From: Pieris napi
Lineage: Eukaryota; Arthropoda; Insecta; Lepidoptera; Pieridae
Assembly (NCBI RefSeq): GCF_905475465.1
Contig: NC_062244.1
Span: 1,128,501-1,192,500, forward strand
Length of the DNA: 64,000 nt
Direction: 5' to 3'
Shown: positions 11,238-23,390 of the stretch, piece by piece
Numbering within the stretch: position 1 is the first letter of the stretch
How the letters are laid out: every line of letters starts with the position of its first letter
Position numbers and translations under genes: made by a program
The notes under the pieces: model-generated
Told to the model about the DNA's origin: nothing
The model's input: the letters and a program-made list of their open reading frames with translations, nothing else
Database searches by the model: none

Positions 11238-11548
11238 CTAGCTGACCCGAAAAATGTTGTGTTGCCATATATGTATATTATCTTTAGGAAACATTTTTTT
11301 AGTTCAATAAAAATAACTATCTACTATAATAAAAAATAGGGGTTGATCGTAGAAGGGTGACAATTAAGGGTTATATGTATTTTTGTATGTTGTTTAAAAA
11401 TCAAAAATTAACATATAGGGGGAAAAAATAGATGTTGTCCGATTCTCAGACTTACTGAATATGCATAAAAAATTTCATAAGAATCGGTCGAGCCGTTACG
11501 GAGGAGTATGGGAACGAACATTGTGACACGAGAATTTTATATATTAGA
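11238..11548 (-). mobile_element. non-autonomous Helitron-like element
   Basis: On the minus strand it starts TCTAATATATAAAATTCTCG and ends GGGTCAGCTAG followed by T. A TC start and CTAG-T end fit Helitrons. The sub-terminal ACAATGTTCGTTCCC and TTACGGCTCGACCGATTC blocks are shared with the copy at 53683. No Rep/helicase is present. Confidence 0.65.
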
Positions 11549-11820
11549 AGTCCCGCGAACTTCGTTATAAGTTAGCCTACCTTTTGGGTAGCTACATACC
11601 AACATATGGAACATTTAGATATTATATAAATACTTCGCTTTTCCAGAATAAAAACCTTAGTAAAGCAATTTTTTTTAATATTTTTCCCATAAAAACCTTC
11701 CTCGGGGAATAAATAAATAAATAATACTCTTTCCAGCCGTCTCAGACTTAACATATAATTACTTACGCGTGACAAGTATTTTTATTAATTAAAGATATTC
11801 AAATTTTAATTTAAAAAAAA

Positions 11821-12012
11821 CAGTGGTATCTCATATTTCTGAATCTGTTTCATGATCTGTCAATCTAATAGCCAAGTAGGTGATCAGCCTCCTGTGACAC
11901 ACGCCGTCGACTCTTTTGGTCTAAGGCAAGTTTTCCTCACGATGTTTTCCTTCACCGTTCGTTTCCTTCACAAGAAATTGGTGCACAGAACCTTCGACCT
12001 CATGATGAGATG
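11821..12012 (-). repeat. SINE family A
   Basis: Tail and body are intact (GTTTCATGAT, GTAGGTGATCAGCCTCCTGTG, ACGATGTTTTCCTTCACCGTTCG); the head is degraded after TTGGTGCACAGAACC. Confidence 0.75.
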
Positions 12013-15000
12013 ATGCGGATGCCAGAAATTTAATAACCAATTTTATATTTATACATATACAAACATGCAAATGAAATGAAGTGAAACGTTTATTTGCTAA
12101 GATAGTAGTAATTAATAGATTAATTAGAGAGTTTATTAGAGAGAGTAATTAGATAGATTAATTATAAAAATCCGCACAATCAGCCATATATAAATAGGCA
12201 TGCAAATGTCATATTAATTTTTATAATGTTATAAACTCGAAATAATAATAATAACATAATGTCATAATGAAATTATAAGTTAAGTAATTTTTGAGCAGTC
12301 GCTCTCTCTTATGAAATACACCAATCGGTGTAGTGTATCCATAATATTGCTAATGTAAACAATTGTATGGGCTGATGTATCAATTAGACAGCTAAAGTTA
12401 CACTATAGTAATGTCCTGTTCACGGGATTTCTTTTCATCTCTTTTATGACTTCTTTGATACACAGTTCGGGTAACATATTTATCTATCATTCTTTAAATA
12501 AAAATTGCTAAAATATTATTTCAAAAATTAATATATAACAAACTATATCAATTAATTAAGAAGTTTTTCATTCTGATTTAAATAGCAATCTAATTGAACT
12601 AAAGTACTCATTTTTATCAGAACAATAGAAAGAGATGAAAGAGTGGTTAAAAGAGTGCAAATGTTTAAGATAATGATAAAATTAACTATTTAGACGAACA
12701 GTTCTCACAACGCTGATGTTGACTTTGTCAAAGTATTGGGTGTCATCTTTAGATAATGTAAACAGTTTAAAAATTAGTATATCTATTCAAACTTTATAAA
12801 CAACTTAAATACTAAACTTATCAATACAATTAATTTGTATTAACGATACTAAAAAATAAAAGATAGCATTAAAATTAAATTTAAGTCTAGACATTTACGA
12901 TACAAAGAACAACAAGACAAAAATCTTTTATTACAAAAATTCTGTTGTTAACAACAGTGTATTTAAAACAAGCATTTTATAACAATGTATTAGTGTCCAG
13001 CGTTCTTAAGCTTTAAAATAAGAACATTTTTAAAAGAACGGAATATATAATTAATAAGCAAAAATAATAATATTCAAAATATGTTCGAAACACAAACATT
13101 CTAAATTTAAAAAAATATGATATCAAATAAAAAATTAAAAAGTATTTTTTATAATGGATTCATAATACCGGTTAACATAATTTTAAGAATTTTAAAAATT
13201 TAAATTAGGCTATTTACAAATTGATTGGACTATTGATTTATTATCTATTTAATATTTATATTATCCGTTATAAAACATTTGTCTATTTTGTGTAGAAATA
13301 TTATTGTAAATTTTGAATATAGTATATTTTAAATCTGTCGATAATTATTTATAAATTACCGATTAGTTAGATTGCGATTATAAATGTTTAGTAGAAATGT
13401 AATATATAAGATCCAAGTCTGTTGGTGAAACAATTACAAAAAACAGTACTTCCAGATATCCCTATAGCTAAGCTTCATTTTACCAAACAATTTTTGTTTT
13501 GCCCGTATTCAAACCTTATACACGCCGTATAAATTACTCTAAATTACAAGTTTCGCTCTGTTGGTAATATTATCTTATATATACTAGATACTAAACTCAT
13601 CAAATTATTGCAAACGAATAGAACACAATACGTAAGATTAAACGATAGTTATTAATCGGAACTCATATTGTCTCACGGTAAGTTAAAAATAACTATGATT
13701 ATAAACGATAAAACACATGTGTTAAGCGATTTAACAAACTTCCGTTGTGACATTACTTTGATAAACTATTAATGTTTTTTAATTACTTATAGATATGTAT
13801 TTAAATACATGTATCGGCGAATAAAACAATAATTTAAAGTAAACAAATTAAAAATGCTTTTTATTTAAAAATTCTTAAAAGACATTTAAAATATTAAAAA
13901 TCTGTAAAAAAATATATAATTTGTATTTTAAAAAATTTTATTCTTTCGAATTTCGAAATTGTATTAATTTGAAATTCGAACTCGGTTTCAAAAGTGCCGG
14001 CGGTGAATTAAATTACTACAATGTTGATAAGACGATATTAATTCTATATTTAAAAAGAGTAATTTGAAATTTAGCACAGACTATCACATTATCTTAAATT
14101 TTGAAATGAGACAAAAACTATGAAAATGGTGGATCTCAAACAATAGACAGGGGTCAAAAAACTCGAGTGACGCCATCTGTTCGAAATTCAAACTCCGTAT
14201 TCCATAGATACTTGTATAATGTCAAATGATTCTAATTTGATTATTGATATTGTTGTTAGAAAATAAATTTATATTTGTGTTGACAATAAAGAATGTAGGA
14301 AATGTAAAACAAACATTTTTTAATTAATATTTAGCGATATCGCAAATTTAATTAGATTTTTATTTTTTATTTTAACGATTACCGAATTGATACAATTTAG
14401 ATTTTAATAAGTAATTTATTAACATTATTAAATTAACATAAGTTATTTTCGTTTAAGATGTCTAGATAGATCAAACACATAATATTTTATATGTGCATAG
14501 GTACTTTTTACCACAACACAAGTAACTCACAGACATAATATTCTTTCTTTAAATTAATGAAAAAAAAACAATTCAGTATTTTTGTTATCATAATCATTCC
14601 TAATTTTTCTAATTTCACAAATGTGATACATAATATTTTCGTAATAGCTATTTTCATATTAAAATATCTATCCGTCGCGTCTTCGCACGACAGTTTGAAT
14701 TTTAATAAAGGATAGTGACATTATAAAATAATTTATTTAAAATTAACACTTTTAACACTTCATAATAAACAGTTAAAGTAATAGCATTAATAGTAGGAAA
14801 TTAATATGCAGATATTAATATATTTATGTATCACTGAAATTATCTTACAAGATAAGAAATGACTGCCAAGAAATTTACAAGTTCTAGAAATCCCTTTACC
14901 TAAAATTTAATGCAAGTGCCAAAACCAATTGACATAAAAATGGATAATCGGTTTTCCAAAATCAAATTTAATTAATGATCAAAAATTAAAATGATGGAAA

Positions 15001-15550
15001 TGTGTGAAAAAACACCACGTATTCCAAATTTAAATTATACTATGACGAGAGATTATTAATTCAAATTTAGAACATTTCATTCCAAATTTAATCTTTATTA
15101 TTTTGTTTTAGATTAAGTGATTCCAAATTTGAATAGTTTTTTTCACGATAGCGTGTTCGCAAACAACTGATCGCAAACAATCAATCATTATCGTACACGA
15201 CTGAACACTACTAATTAACTGTATTAATACATCATTGATACGTGTGATTTCTAATCGGTAGACTTTTTTGTCTAATTAGAATAAGGCGATAAATTTACCG
15301 GTAAAGTTTTAACAATGTAGATGTTTTGAAATTTATTTTTAAGTTGATAATTGTTGAGTTTTCATTTGAACTTTGTTTTTGAATAGAGTTAGAATTGTAT
15401 CACCTAAACTTTGAGAATCACCTATGTTTGTTTATTCACTTTTTGTGTCTAATTTTTTATTTTATTACTTTTGTAGGTATGTCTTAACTGTCAACCTTTA
15501 CTTAAAAGAGCCCTAAGACCGAACCAAAGACGTAAACAAAATAATCACAA
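12013..15550. other. repeat-poor, very AT-rich unique DNA
   Basis: About 3.5 kb without SINEs, LINE tails or coding exons, a contrast with the flanks. It holds several copies of an ATTCCAAATTT(A/G)AAT-type motif (15019, 15080, 15120 and inverted near 15058) and a CTCF-like core at 14169-14178 (minus). Long insertion-free DNA next to a developmental gene is a candidate for conserved regulatory sequence. Confidence 0.4.
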
Positions 15551-15558
15551 TCACTTAC

Positions 15559-15960
15559 TTGTTGTAACACAAAAAACTGTAAACACAATTGTTAATCACT
15601 TTCAAACACAATCCTCAGTTAGTAAAAAAATCACAGAACACAATTCGATTTTTAAACTCTCACAAATCGATTATTGGTTTCCGATCGGATCGGTTACGTA
15701 AGGCGATCCTTAGCCTACACAACACGAGCGCGCGGCAATACCGCGTTCAGCGACTGCAGTGCAATCCTTCGGCACGGGCCCCTCCAAACTGCGCGCATCT
15801 GAGGCTAACTCCTTGGTGAGACCCCGCCCAGTGGGACGCCACTCAGCAACTAAGATGACCGTCTCCCTCCTTGTCGCTCCGTACCGCGATTGTCGTTGCC
15901 TCTCGCTCGCGCGCGGCGACAGAGGGGCGCGCCAATAGGATCGGTTCGGATCGAGTCGAG
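15559..15960 (-). promoter_or_regulatory. CpG-rich promoter and candidate noncoding first exon of cut
   Basis: This is the sharpest GC/CpG island in the window (15700-15960). On the minus strand it carries an inverted CCAAT box (CCTATTGGCGCG near 15930) and a GC box (GGGCGGGG near 15827). It then passes into AT-rich sequence ending ACAACAA at 15559 followed by GTAAGTGA, a near-perfect 5' splice site. No long open frame is convincing, as expected for a 5' UTR exon. The first acceptor I see downstream that precedes coding sequence is at 1615, before the cut exon, hence the assignment. No TATA box or initiator is obvious and the start site is not fixed. The island could also fire on the plus strand (donor-like GTGAGA near 15816). 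Confidence 0.5.
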
Positions 15961-17990
15961 ACGATGAATCGAGATGTGTACTTAGGTATCGCTGCAAGTC
16001 CTTTTGTTGTAGTCGATAATAGGATGCGCTTTTTTTGCAGCGCAATCGACGGCCGATGCGTTTTAACTATTTGTTTACTTCCATTGTTGTGGGTCATCGG
16101 CAACGCTTGTATTATTGGGAATTCCAAATTTAAATTTTGTGTTCATAAACATTAGAGAAACAATTCTGGTTCTATTTTTGAATATTGGAACTGAATATTC
16201 CATTTTTGAATTTTTTGTTCGAAGACGTTTACGTATTTTTTAAATTGTTGTAATAATGGAATTGTATTAGTATTAGAAAGTTATTTGTTTGAATAGAAAG
16301 TGCAGATCGCGAAGGGCAAAGTATTCGTAGGGACGCAAGGGTGGCTGAACTCGCTAGGGCAGAAATGTAGGTCAGTTTTTGTTTCGCGCCGAAATTCGGT
16401 TAGTGGGTTTGTCTTGAGTCTAATCGAATGCCGATTAATCGAACTTTTCCAAATTCTATTTTTAATTTTTATATTATTTAATTTTAATGATTAAATTTTT
16501 GATTTCACTCATTTAATTAATAATGAATTAAATATTCAGTGCAATTTTTAATAGCTGTTATTTGAATATTATTCTTACGGAAAAATTAAATTAATATGTA
16601 TAGTTTTTTTTACTTTTAATATAATTTTATATATAAATCAACCAAATTTTCCGTTCCAAATCACAGCTAATTATTATACACGGAATTTTTTATACCGCTT
16701 TATTATTATATTTTTTAATAGCAAACATAATAACAAATTCTAAGACACGGGCATCGCTGAACGCCGTACGTTCCAAGTTTCATTCCGCTCCACACTAGAT
16801 GGCGCCACCAATCGCATAAAACATTTTCCGACAGTTTCATTTGAGGAGTTTAGAAAAAATAATACATATTTTTAAGAATCTCTATTTTTAAAATACTATT
16901 AGAATATTTTAGAGTAATTTAGAATAAAAAAATCTGATTTTTCTAGACTAAAGAGAACGCCACATAATCTATGAACAATCCAACATCATTTGTGTGACTT
17001 ATACTAATATTATATTTTATAAAGGACTGTATTTGTAACAAAGAAACTCAAAAACATTCCACAATTAACCGATTTTGATTCTAGCACCATTAGAATGTTT
17101 ATCATCTGAATAACACAGTCCTATATTTTTGAGACACGCCGCTCATTAATAATAAAACAATTACTAAAAATAAAATTTAAACTAGAAATGTCGCTTGATT
17201 ATTGGTCGATTAATAATTAAATAAAGTACAGTTTTAAGAAATTTAAAGTCCGATTAGCTAACAACTGTCAGCCTTTAACACTTATTGTATGACAAATATA
17301 TTTACACCTTAATAGGTGACTATGAGTACGAATTTTGAATTTTTGTCCTTATTTTTATACATTAAAACATATAGCGAGATCAAAGCCAACCGCCATATAA
17401 ACATAGTAAAACATTAATAATTAATGAAGCTTAACGACTTTATTAAGTGGTCGTGTTTCTTAATGTATTTTTATTGCTTTAACAGCTACTAAACACCTCT
17501 AAATTGCAGACAGAAGGTATAAAGTTGTATCTTTATGCGTGTGTTGTGTGTGTCATAGATTCTTCGAATTTCATAATAAAAGCATTTAAAACTATTAATT
17601 ACATGTTAATTGTCATAAAATCATTATTTTATTCCATCTTTGAATATCACTTAATGTAAATTTATTCGATGTTTAAATTATTATCAATGTTTTTAAATAT
17701 CATTAAATTATTGTTTATTCAATTTTGAAACAATTAAATTAGTCATCAATTTCATTTTTAAATATCGATAAATTTATATTTATTCTATTTTCAAATATCA
17801 TTCAATTCGTTTCCATTTTCATTTTTAAATACGAGTATCGTCAAAAATTATATTTATGATCTTAGCACCGATTGCTCTTTTCTTTTCTTTTTATCTTTAA
17901 CAGAGCTTCTAAGTCAATTTACTAACACCAGCACCTGTTTTGTGCCAAAATTTAATTTTAACAATGAAGCTACAACCTTCTAGGTATTTT
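15961..17990. other. repeat-poor 5' flank of the CpG island
   Basis: Unique AT-rich sequence without recognised transposons. AT-rich TTGAAT/ATTCCA motifs recur (GAATTCCAAATTTAAAT at 16120; TTGAATATTGGAACTGAATATTCC near 16179). No coding exon is seen. Confidence 0.35.
16791..16810 (+). promoter_or_regulatory. CTCF-like site
   Basis: CACTAGATGGCGCCACC fits the CTCF core AGRKGGCGC with a matching CAC on the 5' side. It lies about 1 kb upstream of the CpG-rich promoter, in repeat-free DNA. Confidence 0.4.
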
Positions 17991-17999
17991 CGTTTGTAA

Positions 18000-18300
18000 G
18001 GAAGTGCTATTCCGACCAGCCCCAAAGGCTATTGTCGCGTGAAGTAGCAGTGCCGGGCAGTGGGGTTTAGGGAAGCCCCAACACGCTTCCTTTTGGACCC
18101 TGAATCTCTCCGATTAGCAGTATCCATATGTACCTACTCCTGATACCCCTTTTGGCTTTGAATTAAGTAGCCTTTGACACCATGGTCTCCATTGTCTCCA
18201 GTGGTCGGTCAATATTCCAGCTTCTGGACATCCTACAGGCATCCCTAGAGAGTTGGCAAGTGGATCTTCGATCCCTTGGAGGATGGGACGGTCTTTTTGA
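18000..18300. repeat. GC-richer fragment, possible transposon remnant
   Basis: A stretch (GACCAGCCCCAAAGG, CGGGCAGTGGGGTTTAGGG, GGACATCCTACAGG) with base composition unlike the surrounding AT-rich DNA, directly abutting a Helitron-like element. I do not recognise the family, and the frames are broken. Confidence 0.3.
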
Positions 18301-18325
18301 ATTTACTTTAATTTTTTAATTATTA

Positions 18326-18756
18326 CTAGCTGGCCTGGTGAACATCGTACCGCCTAACTGTCTATTCTTTATTTTTTTAAATACTTATTCTGCTATTCGG
18401 GACACCGGTCTAGCTAGTAAGATAAAAAAAGAAAGTTGATAAGACAAAAATACATTAGGTATGTCAAAAATAAAAATTTACCTTCCCGGAACCCCTCCAC
18501 TAACACTTGAACTCTATGATATGGTATTAAAGTTCAAATTAACTTAAGTATTATTATTATACGAATATTTTGTATGGGCATATAGAAAAGTTGTTTTTAG
18601 ACGTTTTCACTCTTTTTTTTTTAATTTTTCTCTTCGTAAGAACCATCCTCGTACTTCAAGGAATATTATTTAAAAAAAACAGACAAATCGGTCAAGCCGT
18701 TTTCATGTTATGTCGTGACAACGGAAAACGGGTTTCATTTTTATATATATAGATTA
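18326..18756 (-). mobile_element. Helitron-like element, second subfamily, probably nested
   Basis: On the minus strand it begins TCTATATATATAAAAATGAAACC, has AACGGCTTGACCGATTTGTC, and ends CAGGCCAGCTAG-T. A second CTAGCTAG end at 18411-18418 suggests one copy inside another. It contains a spurious 60-codon open frame only. Confidence 0.5.
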
Positions 18757-19219
18757 TAAGGTTAAGAATATTATAAATACTATATTTGTGTATCGTAATA
18801 CAAACACAATACTAATATTAGTGAGTGAATGAAAAATGATGTTAAAGAATTCTTTGCGTCTAATTAATTCTATTGAAAGGAGCAAAAAACCCTTTGAATG
18901 AACGTTTTTATTTCAAATTAACTTTGATAGAATTTTTCATAACTTGAGCTAATAAATCATTGGAAAATTAATAATTAATAACGCGACGCGACGGGGTGAA
19001 ATCGGACGTGAAATTCAGTATTTGCATAAGAAGGGATGTTTTTTGGATTTCTTTTTCTGATAGGTTTGTATGGATATACCTATATTTTAGTCATTGCCTG
19101 GAAGTCATAAGTCCGCCCATTGCATCATATATTAAAATATATTATGTACATTACTGTTAATAAAGAAATGGGCAAGTGTTTTCAAAGTCGTTTTTAGATT
19201 TGCTTATTATCTGCCCACA

Positions 19220-19342
19220 GCAGTGGTGACCTAGTGGTTTCAGTGTGCGACTCTCGTCCCTGTTGTAGGTTCGATGCCCTGCACACCAATAGACTTTTCA
19301 TGTGTTCTCGAATGAAGGAAAACATTGTGAGGAAACCGCTCG
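19220..19342 (+). repeat. SINE A head fragment (left arm)
   Basis: GCAGTGGTGACCTAGTGGTTTCAG through GGAAAACATTGTGAGGAAACCGCTCG; stops at the joint shared with the other arm. Confidence 0.75.
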
Positions 19343-19378
19343 TATTCGTACGAGTTATAACTGGTAAATAAAATAAAC

Positions 19379-19630
19379 TAGTGACGCTACAACCTTTTTA
19401 GGTCTGGGCCTCAGATTTCTGTATCTGTTTTAGAATCATTTGTCAATCATTTGGCAAGTAGGTGATCAGCCTCTTGTGCCTTACACATGTCGACTTTATG
19501 TGTCTAGGAAGTTTTCCTAAACCGTTAGAGCGAATGTTAAATTCGCACATAGAAAGTCCATTGGTGCTCAGGGGATTGAACCTACGATCTCAGGGATGAG
19601 AGTACACGCTAAAGCCACTAAGCTAACACT
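19379..19630 (-). repeat. SINE family A, near full length
   Basis: Starts with CTACAACCTTTTTAGGTCTGG (tail) and runs to GCCACTAAGCTAACACT (head). Only its tail half is included in the inverted duplication. Confidence 0.75.
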
Positions 19631-19864
19631 AACATATATACAACTTTTAATATCAATAAATAATAAAGTTATGTCCATACAACTATACCCCAACCCTTTC
19701 TTAAAATCGAAGGGAGCGAACAGATGTCGTAATATCTAAGTTAAAGATTCCAATTCTTTAAAATATCTAACTTAAATCTGAGTTCTTAGTCTAAATTTCT
19801 CAATCTTATTCTTATATGGGGAAATTGTCAATTTTTGAAATTGATGTATCGTTTGCAGTTAAGA

Positions 19865-19995
19865 TATTTAGTACGCCCTTGATTTGAGAACTGGCACTAA
19901 ATGTAAAGATTAATACATTTCATTTTTTTTGACGTTCATAAGTGTACATTGTGTTACCTATATGATTAAAATATGATTTTGACTTTTGAGTGACC
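19865..19995 (+). repeat. LINE 3' end (family C)
   Basis: TACGCCCTTGATTTGAGAACTGGCACTAAATGTAAA, then CATAAGTGTACATTGTGTTACCTATATG and a TTTTGACTTTTGA end, as in the copy at 10648. Confidence 0.65.
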
Positions 19996-20007
19996 AGATT
20001 GATTGCC

Positions 20008-20049
20008 CGAAACTTAAATTTAGATATAAGGATCTAAATTTAAGTTTCG
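20008..20049. repeat. perfect hairpin, 18-bp arms, third copy at 20386
   Basis: CGAAACTTAAATTTAGAT (20008-20025) is followed after 6 nt by its exact reverse complement (20032-20049). The same 18-mer recurs at 20386-20403, so 20032-20403 is bounded by perfect 18-bp inverted repeats. Confidence 0.85.
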
Positions 20050-20052
20050 TGA

Positions 20053-20345
20053 TAAGACACATAAATTCGACATGTGTAAGGCACAGGAGGCTGATCACCT
20101 CATGCCTATTACATTGACTAATAATCAAGAAACAGATACAGAAATCTGAGGCCCAGACCTAAAAAGGTTGTAGTGTCAATAGTTTATTTTATTTACCAGT
20201 TATATTTCGTACGAATACGAGCGGTTTCCTCACGATGTTTTCCTTCATTCGAGAACGCACATGAAAAGTCTATTGCTGTGCAGGGAATCGAACCTACAAC
20301 CTAAGGGGTGAGATTTACACACTGAAGCCACTAGGCCAATACTGC
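20053..20345 (-). repeat. two SINE A fragments in the right arm
   Basis: 20053-20175 is a plus-oriented tail (GGCACAGGAGGCTGATCACC, AAATCTGAGGCCCAGACC); 20221-20345 is a minus-oriented head ending CACTAGGCCAATACTGCTG. They mirror the left arm. Confidence 0.75.
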
Positions 20346-20403
20346 TGTGGGCAGATAAGAAGCAAATCTAAAAAAGACTTTGAAACGAAACTTAAATTTA
20401 GAT

Positions 20404-20848
20404 ATAAATAATAAAAAATGTGAATAATGTTTTTATTACTCAGAAACAATATTATGGGTGTTGGACCTGTAAGCTGTAGATAATTTTTATGAACTAGGTT
20501 TTTTGAACTAGCAAGTTTATATATCTTTGAAGCAGTTATGACTGGAAAAACGCATAATTTTTCTTTGAAAACATTTAGAGAAATTTTCCTTAATATTAAG
20601 GGGCCAACAAGGCTGTGGGCTATCAAACTATTTAATCACCTTCCTAGTAGTTCTTGATCTCTGCCGTGTGATGATTTCAAGGGGAGGTGATTACATTCTT
20701 AAAGGCAAGGTGCCTTTAGTGGGAGAGTATTTAGACCATATATACGTTTGATAAACGTTATAAATAATTTAATTTATTATTAATGATTGTAATATTTTTA
20801 ACGTAAATGGCAAGTGTCTATAAGTGATCTGAAGAATTTCCGAAACAA
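20404..20848. other. possible LINE 3' remnant, otherwise unassigned
   Basis: A plus-strand stretch near 20600 reads GPTRLWAIKLFNHLPSS, reminiscent of the LWN-LP motif near the C-terminus of Jockey/CR1 RTs. Too short and broken to be sure. Confidence 0.3.
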
Positions 20849-21025
20849 AAGGCCGGCAAATCAATTGCGAGCCCTCTAGCATTGAGAGTGTCCATGGGCG
20901 ATGGCATGACGTAACATCAGGTGAGCCTTCTGCCCGTTTGACCTGTATTTTATAACAATAAAAAAGGCCGGCAACGCACTTGCGAGCATTCTGGCATTGA
21001 GAGTGTCCATGGGCGGCAGGTAAGA
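20849..21025 (+). repeat. two consecutive CR1-like LINE 3' tails
   Basis: AAAGGCCGGCAAATCAATTG at 20849 and AAAGGCCGGCAACGCACTTG at 20964, each followed by GCATTGAGAGTGTCCATGGGCG; the first also keeps ACATCAGGTGAGCC and TGCCCGTTTGACC. Confidence 0.75.
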
Positions 21026-23343
21026 AAATCTAACTGGTCACATGAAAATCTGCTTTTTGACCGGGACCTTTTAACCACAAATTAATATAATGACGTCATA
21101 TCCTTCGATGTTCAAAAATTAAGGCTATTGTCCGCGATATTCCATTTTTAAATTATTACGTTATGTTGACATTTGACATTAAACTATAAATCTTAGACTA
21201 TATTTAGCGACGAGTGTTCGATTTTTGAATAATGCCCACATGTTCCATTGTTTCACCACAATCGGTCTTATTAATTAATACATCATTAGGCACTTACAGT
21301 TGCAGTGTGAATGATCAGTAATGTAGAGTTAGTGATACCATAGACACGACACAGACCAGTCATATAATTCCAAATTTAAATTAGTTAAAGACGATAGTAG
21401 AATGTTTTATTGTAATTATCTGTTCCATAAAATAAATGACAATTGACGTTATGTAAAAATTTAGTTTTTAATGTTATTATAATTTTTCTTTTGCATTTAC
21501 ATAATAAATTATTAGAGATAAATATTCGCGTAAAACTAATTTTAAATTCACAATTTTTTCCAATAACCGTTACTCTCATATTATATTCGGTTTTATATAT
21601 GAAAACCGATAACTTTAACTCTATATATTTTATGTCTGTGGTAAAACAATTAGAATTAGATGATGCGGGCGCAGTGTTCTTGCACTCTGCAATGACCCAT
21701 TATTTCGTTCATTATAATTTTATACATTTGGGTTTTACACTCCCACTCACTCACACAAACGCATGTCATTCCTTTGTCGAACCACCTCCATGGTTAAGTG
21801 GTACATATGTCTTGTAGAGATTTTGGGTTCGACTCCCAGTGAAAAATATTTTTCTATTAATGCAATGAGTTGATTATCTGACATAATACTGTCAAAAACA
21901 ATACTTTTGTATTGACATTGAATATTTCTTAGACATTTTGGAAAGGGTGTTCGAACCCCGAAGGGTTGTCTACTTATAATATTTATATTAGTAATCGAAA
22001 GTACAATTGAAATACAATACAAGTTTAAGACAGCTGGTGTCAAAGGATGTTACAACAGCTGATTACTTTTTATGTTTTTTAACACTCCAAACTTTCGCTA
22101 TCTGTCATATTTTTTATCTGCCATCGAATTTAAATTTAGAACACATATCTGTTTAGCATTTGAATTTGGAACAAAAAGAATTTTACGAAAATCGAAAATG
22201 AATTTATCCATACAATATTTTATTTGTACATCATTTGAATTTGGAACAAAAAGAATATGACAAATATAACGAAAATAGAAAAACTATTTAATACATGATT
22301 ATAATATTTATTAAAATTTTAAAAATCGAACGCAAAAGAACAAGCTGTGAGCAGTGTCAAAAATAATTTATAATATATCAAAGAATAATTGTTATAATTA
22401 CTTATGCAAGAGCGAACAAGATCTCCCCTTAGTTTATTTTTTTATTATTCAAATCCACTAATGACTGAAGCCATTGTCAGTGTTTGATCAACGTCCGGGC
22501 GCTCGAATAAATCAATGGTTTGTAAAAAATATGACAGGATATGAAAAAAAAAGTAGATCAATTGCTATTTTTGCGAAAACCATATTTAAATAATATTGAT
22601 TTGATACTTTTTGTTCTATTAGCTGTATTTTTCGTCAGTGACTTATACTTGTAATGAATGACTCTAAGTACAGTTGTGTGTAGGTTACAAATAAAAACTT
22701 TTTTAGGTAACCTCTTTGTACATAATTTTAAAATAAATAAACAAAATTAAAAAATCGAATATTATTCGCTCATATTTATTTAAAAATGGAACAATGCAAT
22801 CGGGCAAATGTGGATCAATGGTTGAATACGATCCAATCATCCATCTTTGTTGCTTATGTCAATTTTTTGACAATTTGCATATGAAAAGCGCATTGTTAAA
22901 ATATGGGACCCGTGTCAGTTTGTGTTTTACGGATGTTTGCTGTTTAATATAAAAGGATTTCTTATTGTATAAATGATAAAAGAGTTTTAAGATGCTTTGT
23001 GGAGAGATAGATAGCTGGGAGCTGCTTTATAGTAAGGTCGATTTAATTACGTCAAGTTGAATAATCTATTAAAGAGAAATACTTTTTTTATACGGTTTTA
23101 GATCGTAAAATATTTATATTACATTATAGATTTAGGAGTATCGTTAAGTATGACTTACTTATGTCAAAATCCATGTTTTTGACATATCGTCAATCGTCAT
23201 CGTTCACGCTGAGTTCTCGATACCCTAAGAGGATATTTTTCCTGTTGTTAAAAAACCGATTTCTTTTTTAATTAACTTTTTGTTACAATAGTGTAATTGC
23301 TGATGTTTTTCGCAAAAAAAATCTTTACGGCTATAAAATTTTA
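21026..23343. other. repeat-poor AT-rich DNA with the ATTCCAAATTT motif
   Basis: No transposon family is recognised over most of this stretch. Motif copies lie at 21145, 21217, 21368 and, inverted, at 22159 and 22232 (TTTGAATTTGGAAC twice). A tRNA-like GGGTTCGACTCCC at 21827 may be a decayed SINE. GACAATTTGCATATG at 22868 is octamer-like. Open frames here have no recognisable protein features. Confidence 0.35.
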
Positions 23344-23390
23344 AAAGGCCGGCAACGCATTTGCGAGCCTTATGGCAATGTGAGTAAATC
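23344..23390 (+). repeat. CR1-like LINE 3' tail, short
   Basis: AAAGGCCGGCAACGCATTTGCGAGCC followed by TGGCAATGTGAG. Confidence 0.6.

Larger units (their letters stand above)
1616..15558 (-). other. cut: predicted 5' UTR intron of cut
   Basis: This is inferred from the donor GTAAGT at 15558-15553 and the acceptor AG at 1616-1615, both on the minus strand. It assumes that the CpG-rich exon and the cut coding exon belong to one transcript. It is filled by unique AT-rich DNA and the repeats listed separately. Confidence 0.4.
19181..20385. repeat. large inverted duplication built from SINE A fragments
   Basis: Arms 19181-19506 and 20053-20385 are reverse complements with about 90 percent identity by eye, separated by about 550 bp. 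Each arm has TTCAAAGTCxTTTTTAGATTTGCTT, a SINE A head, the joint GCTCGTATTCGTACGA-ATAACTGGTAAAT, and an oppositely oriented SINE A tail. The whole composite was therefore copied in inverse orientation after the two SINE pieces had been joined. Confidence 0.8.

Noticed and set aside
15589..16155. Overlapping open frames of 76-111 codons on both strands over the CpG island
   Set aside because: High GC lowers stop frequency; the frames overlap each other in several phases and show no protein family. A promoter with a noncoding exon explains the region better.
21785..21845. tRNA-like sequence with GGGTTCGACTCCC
   Set aside because: No cloverleaf could be drawn around it; likely a decayed SINE or chance.
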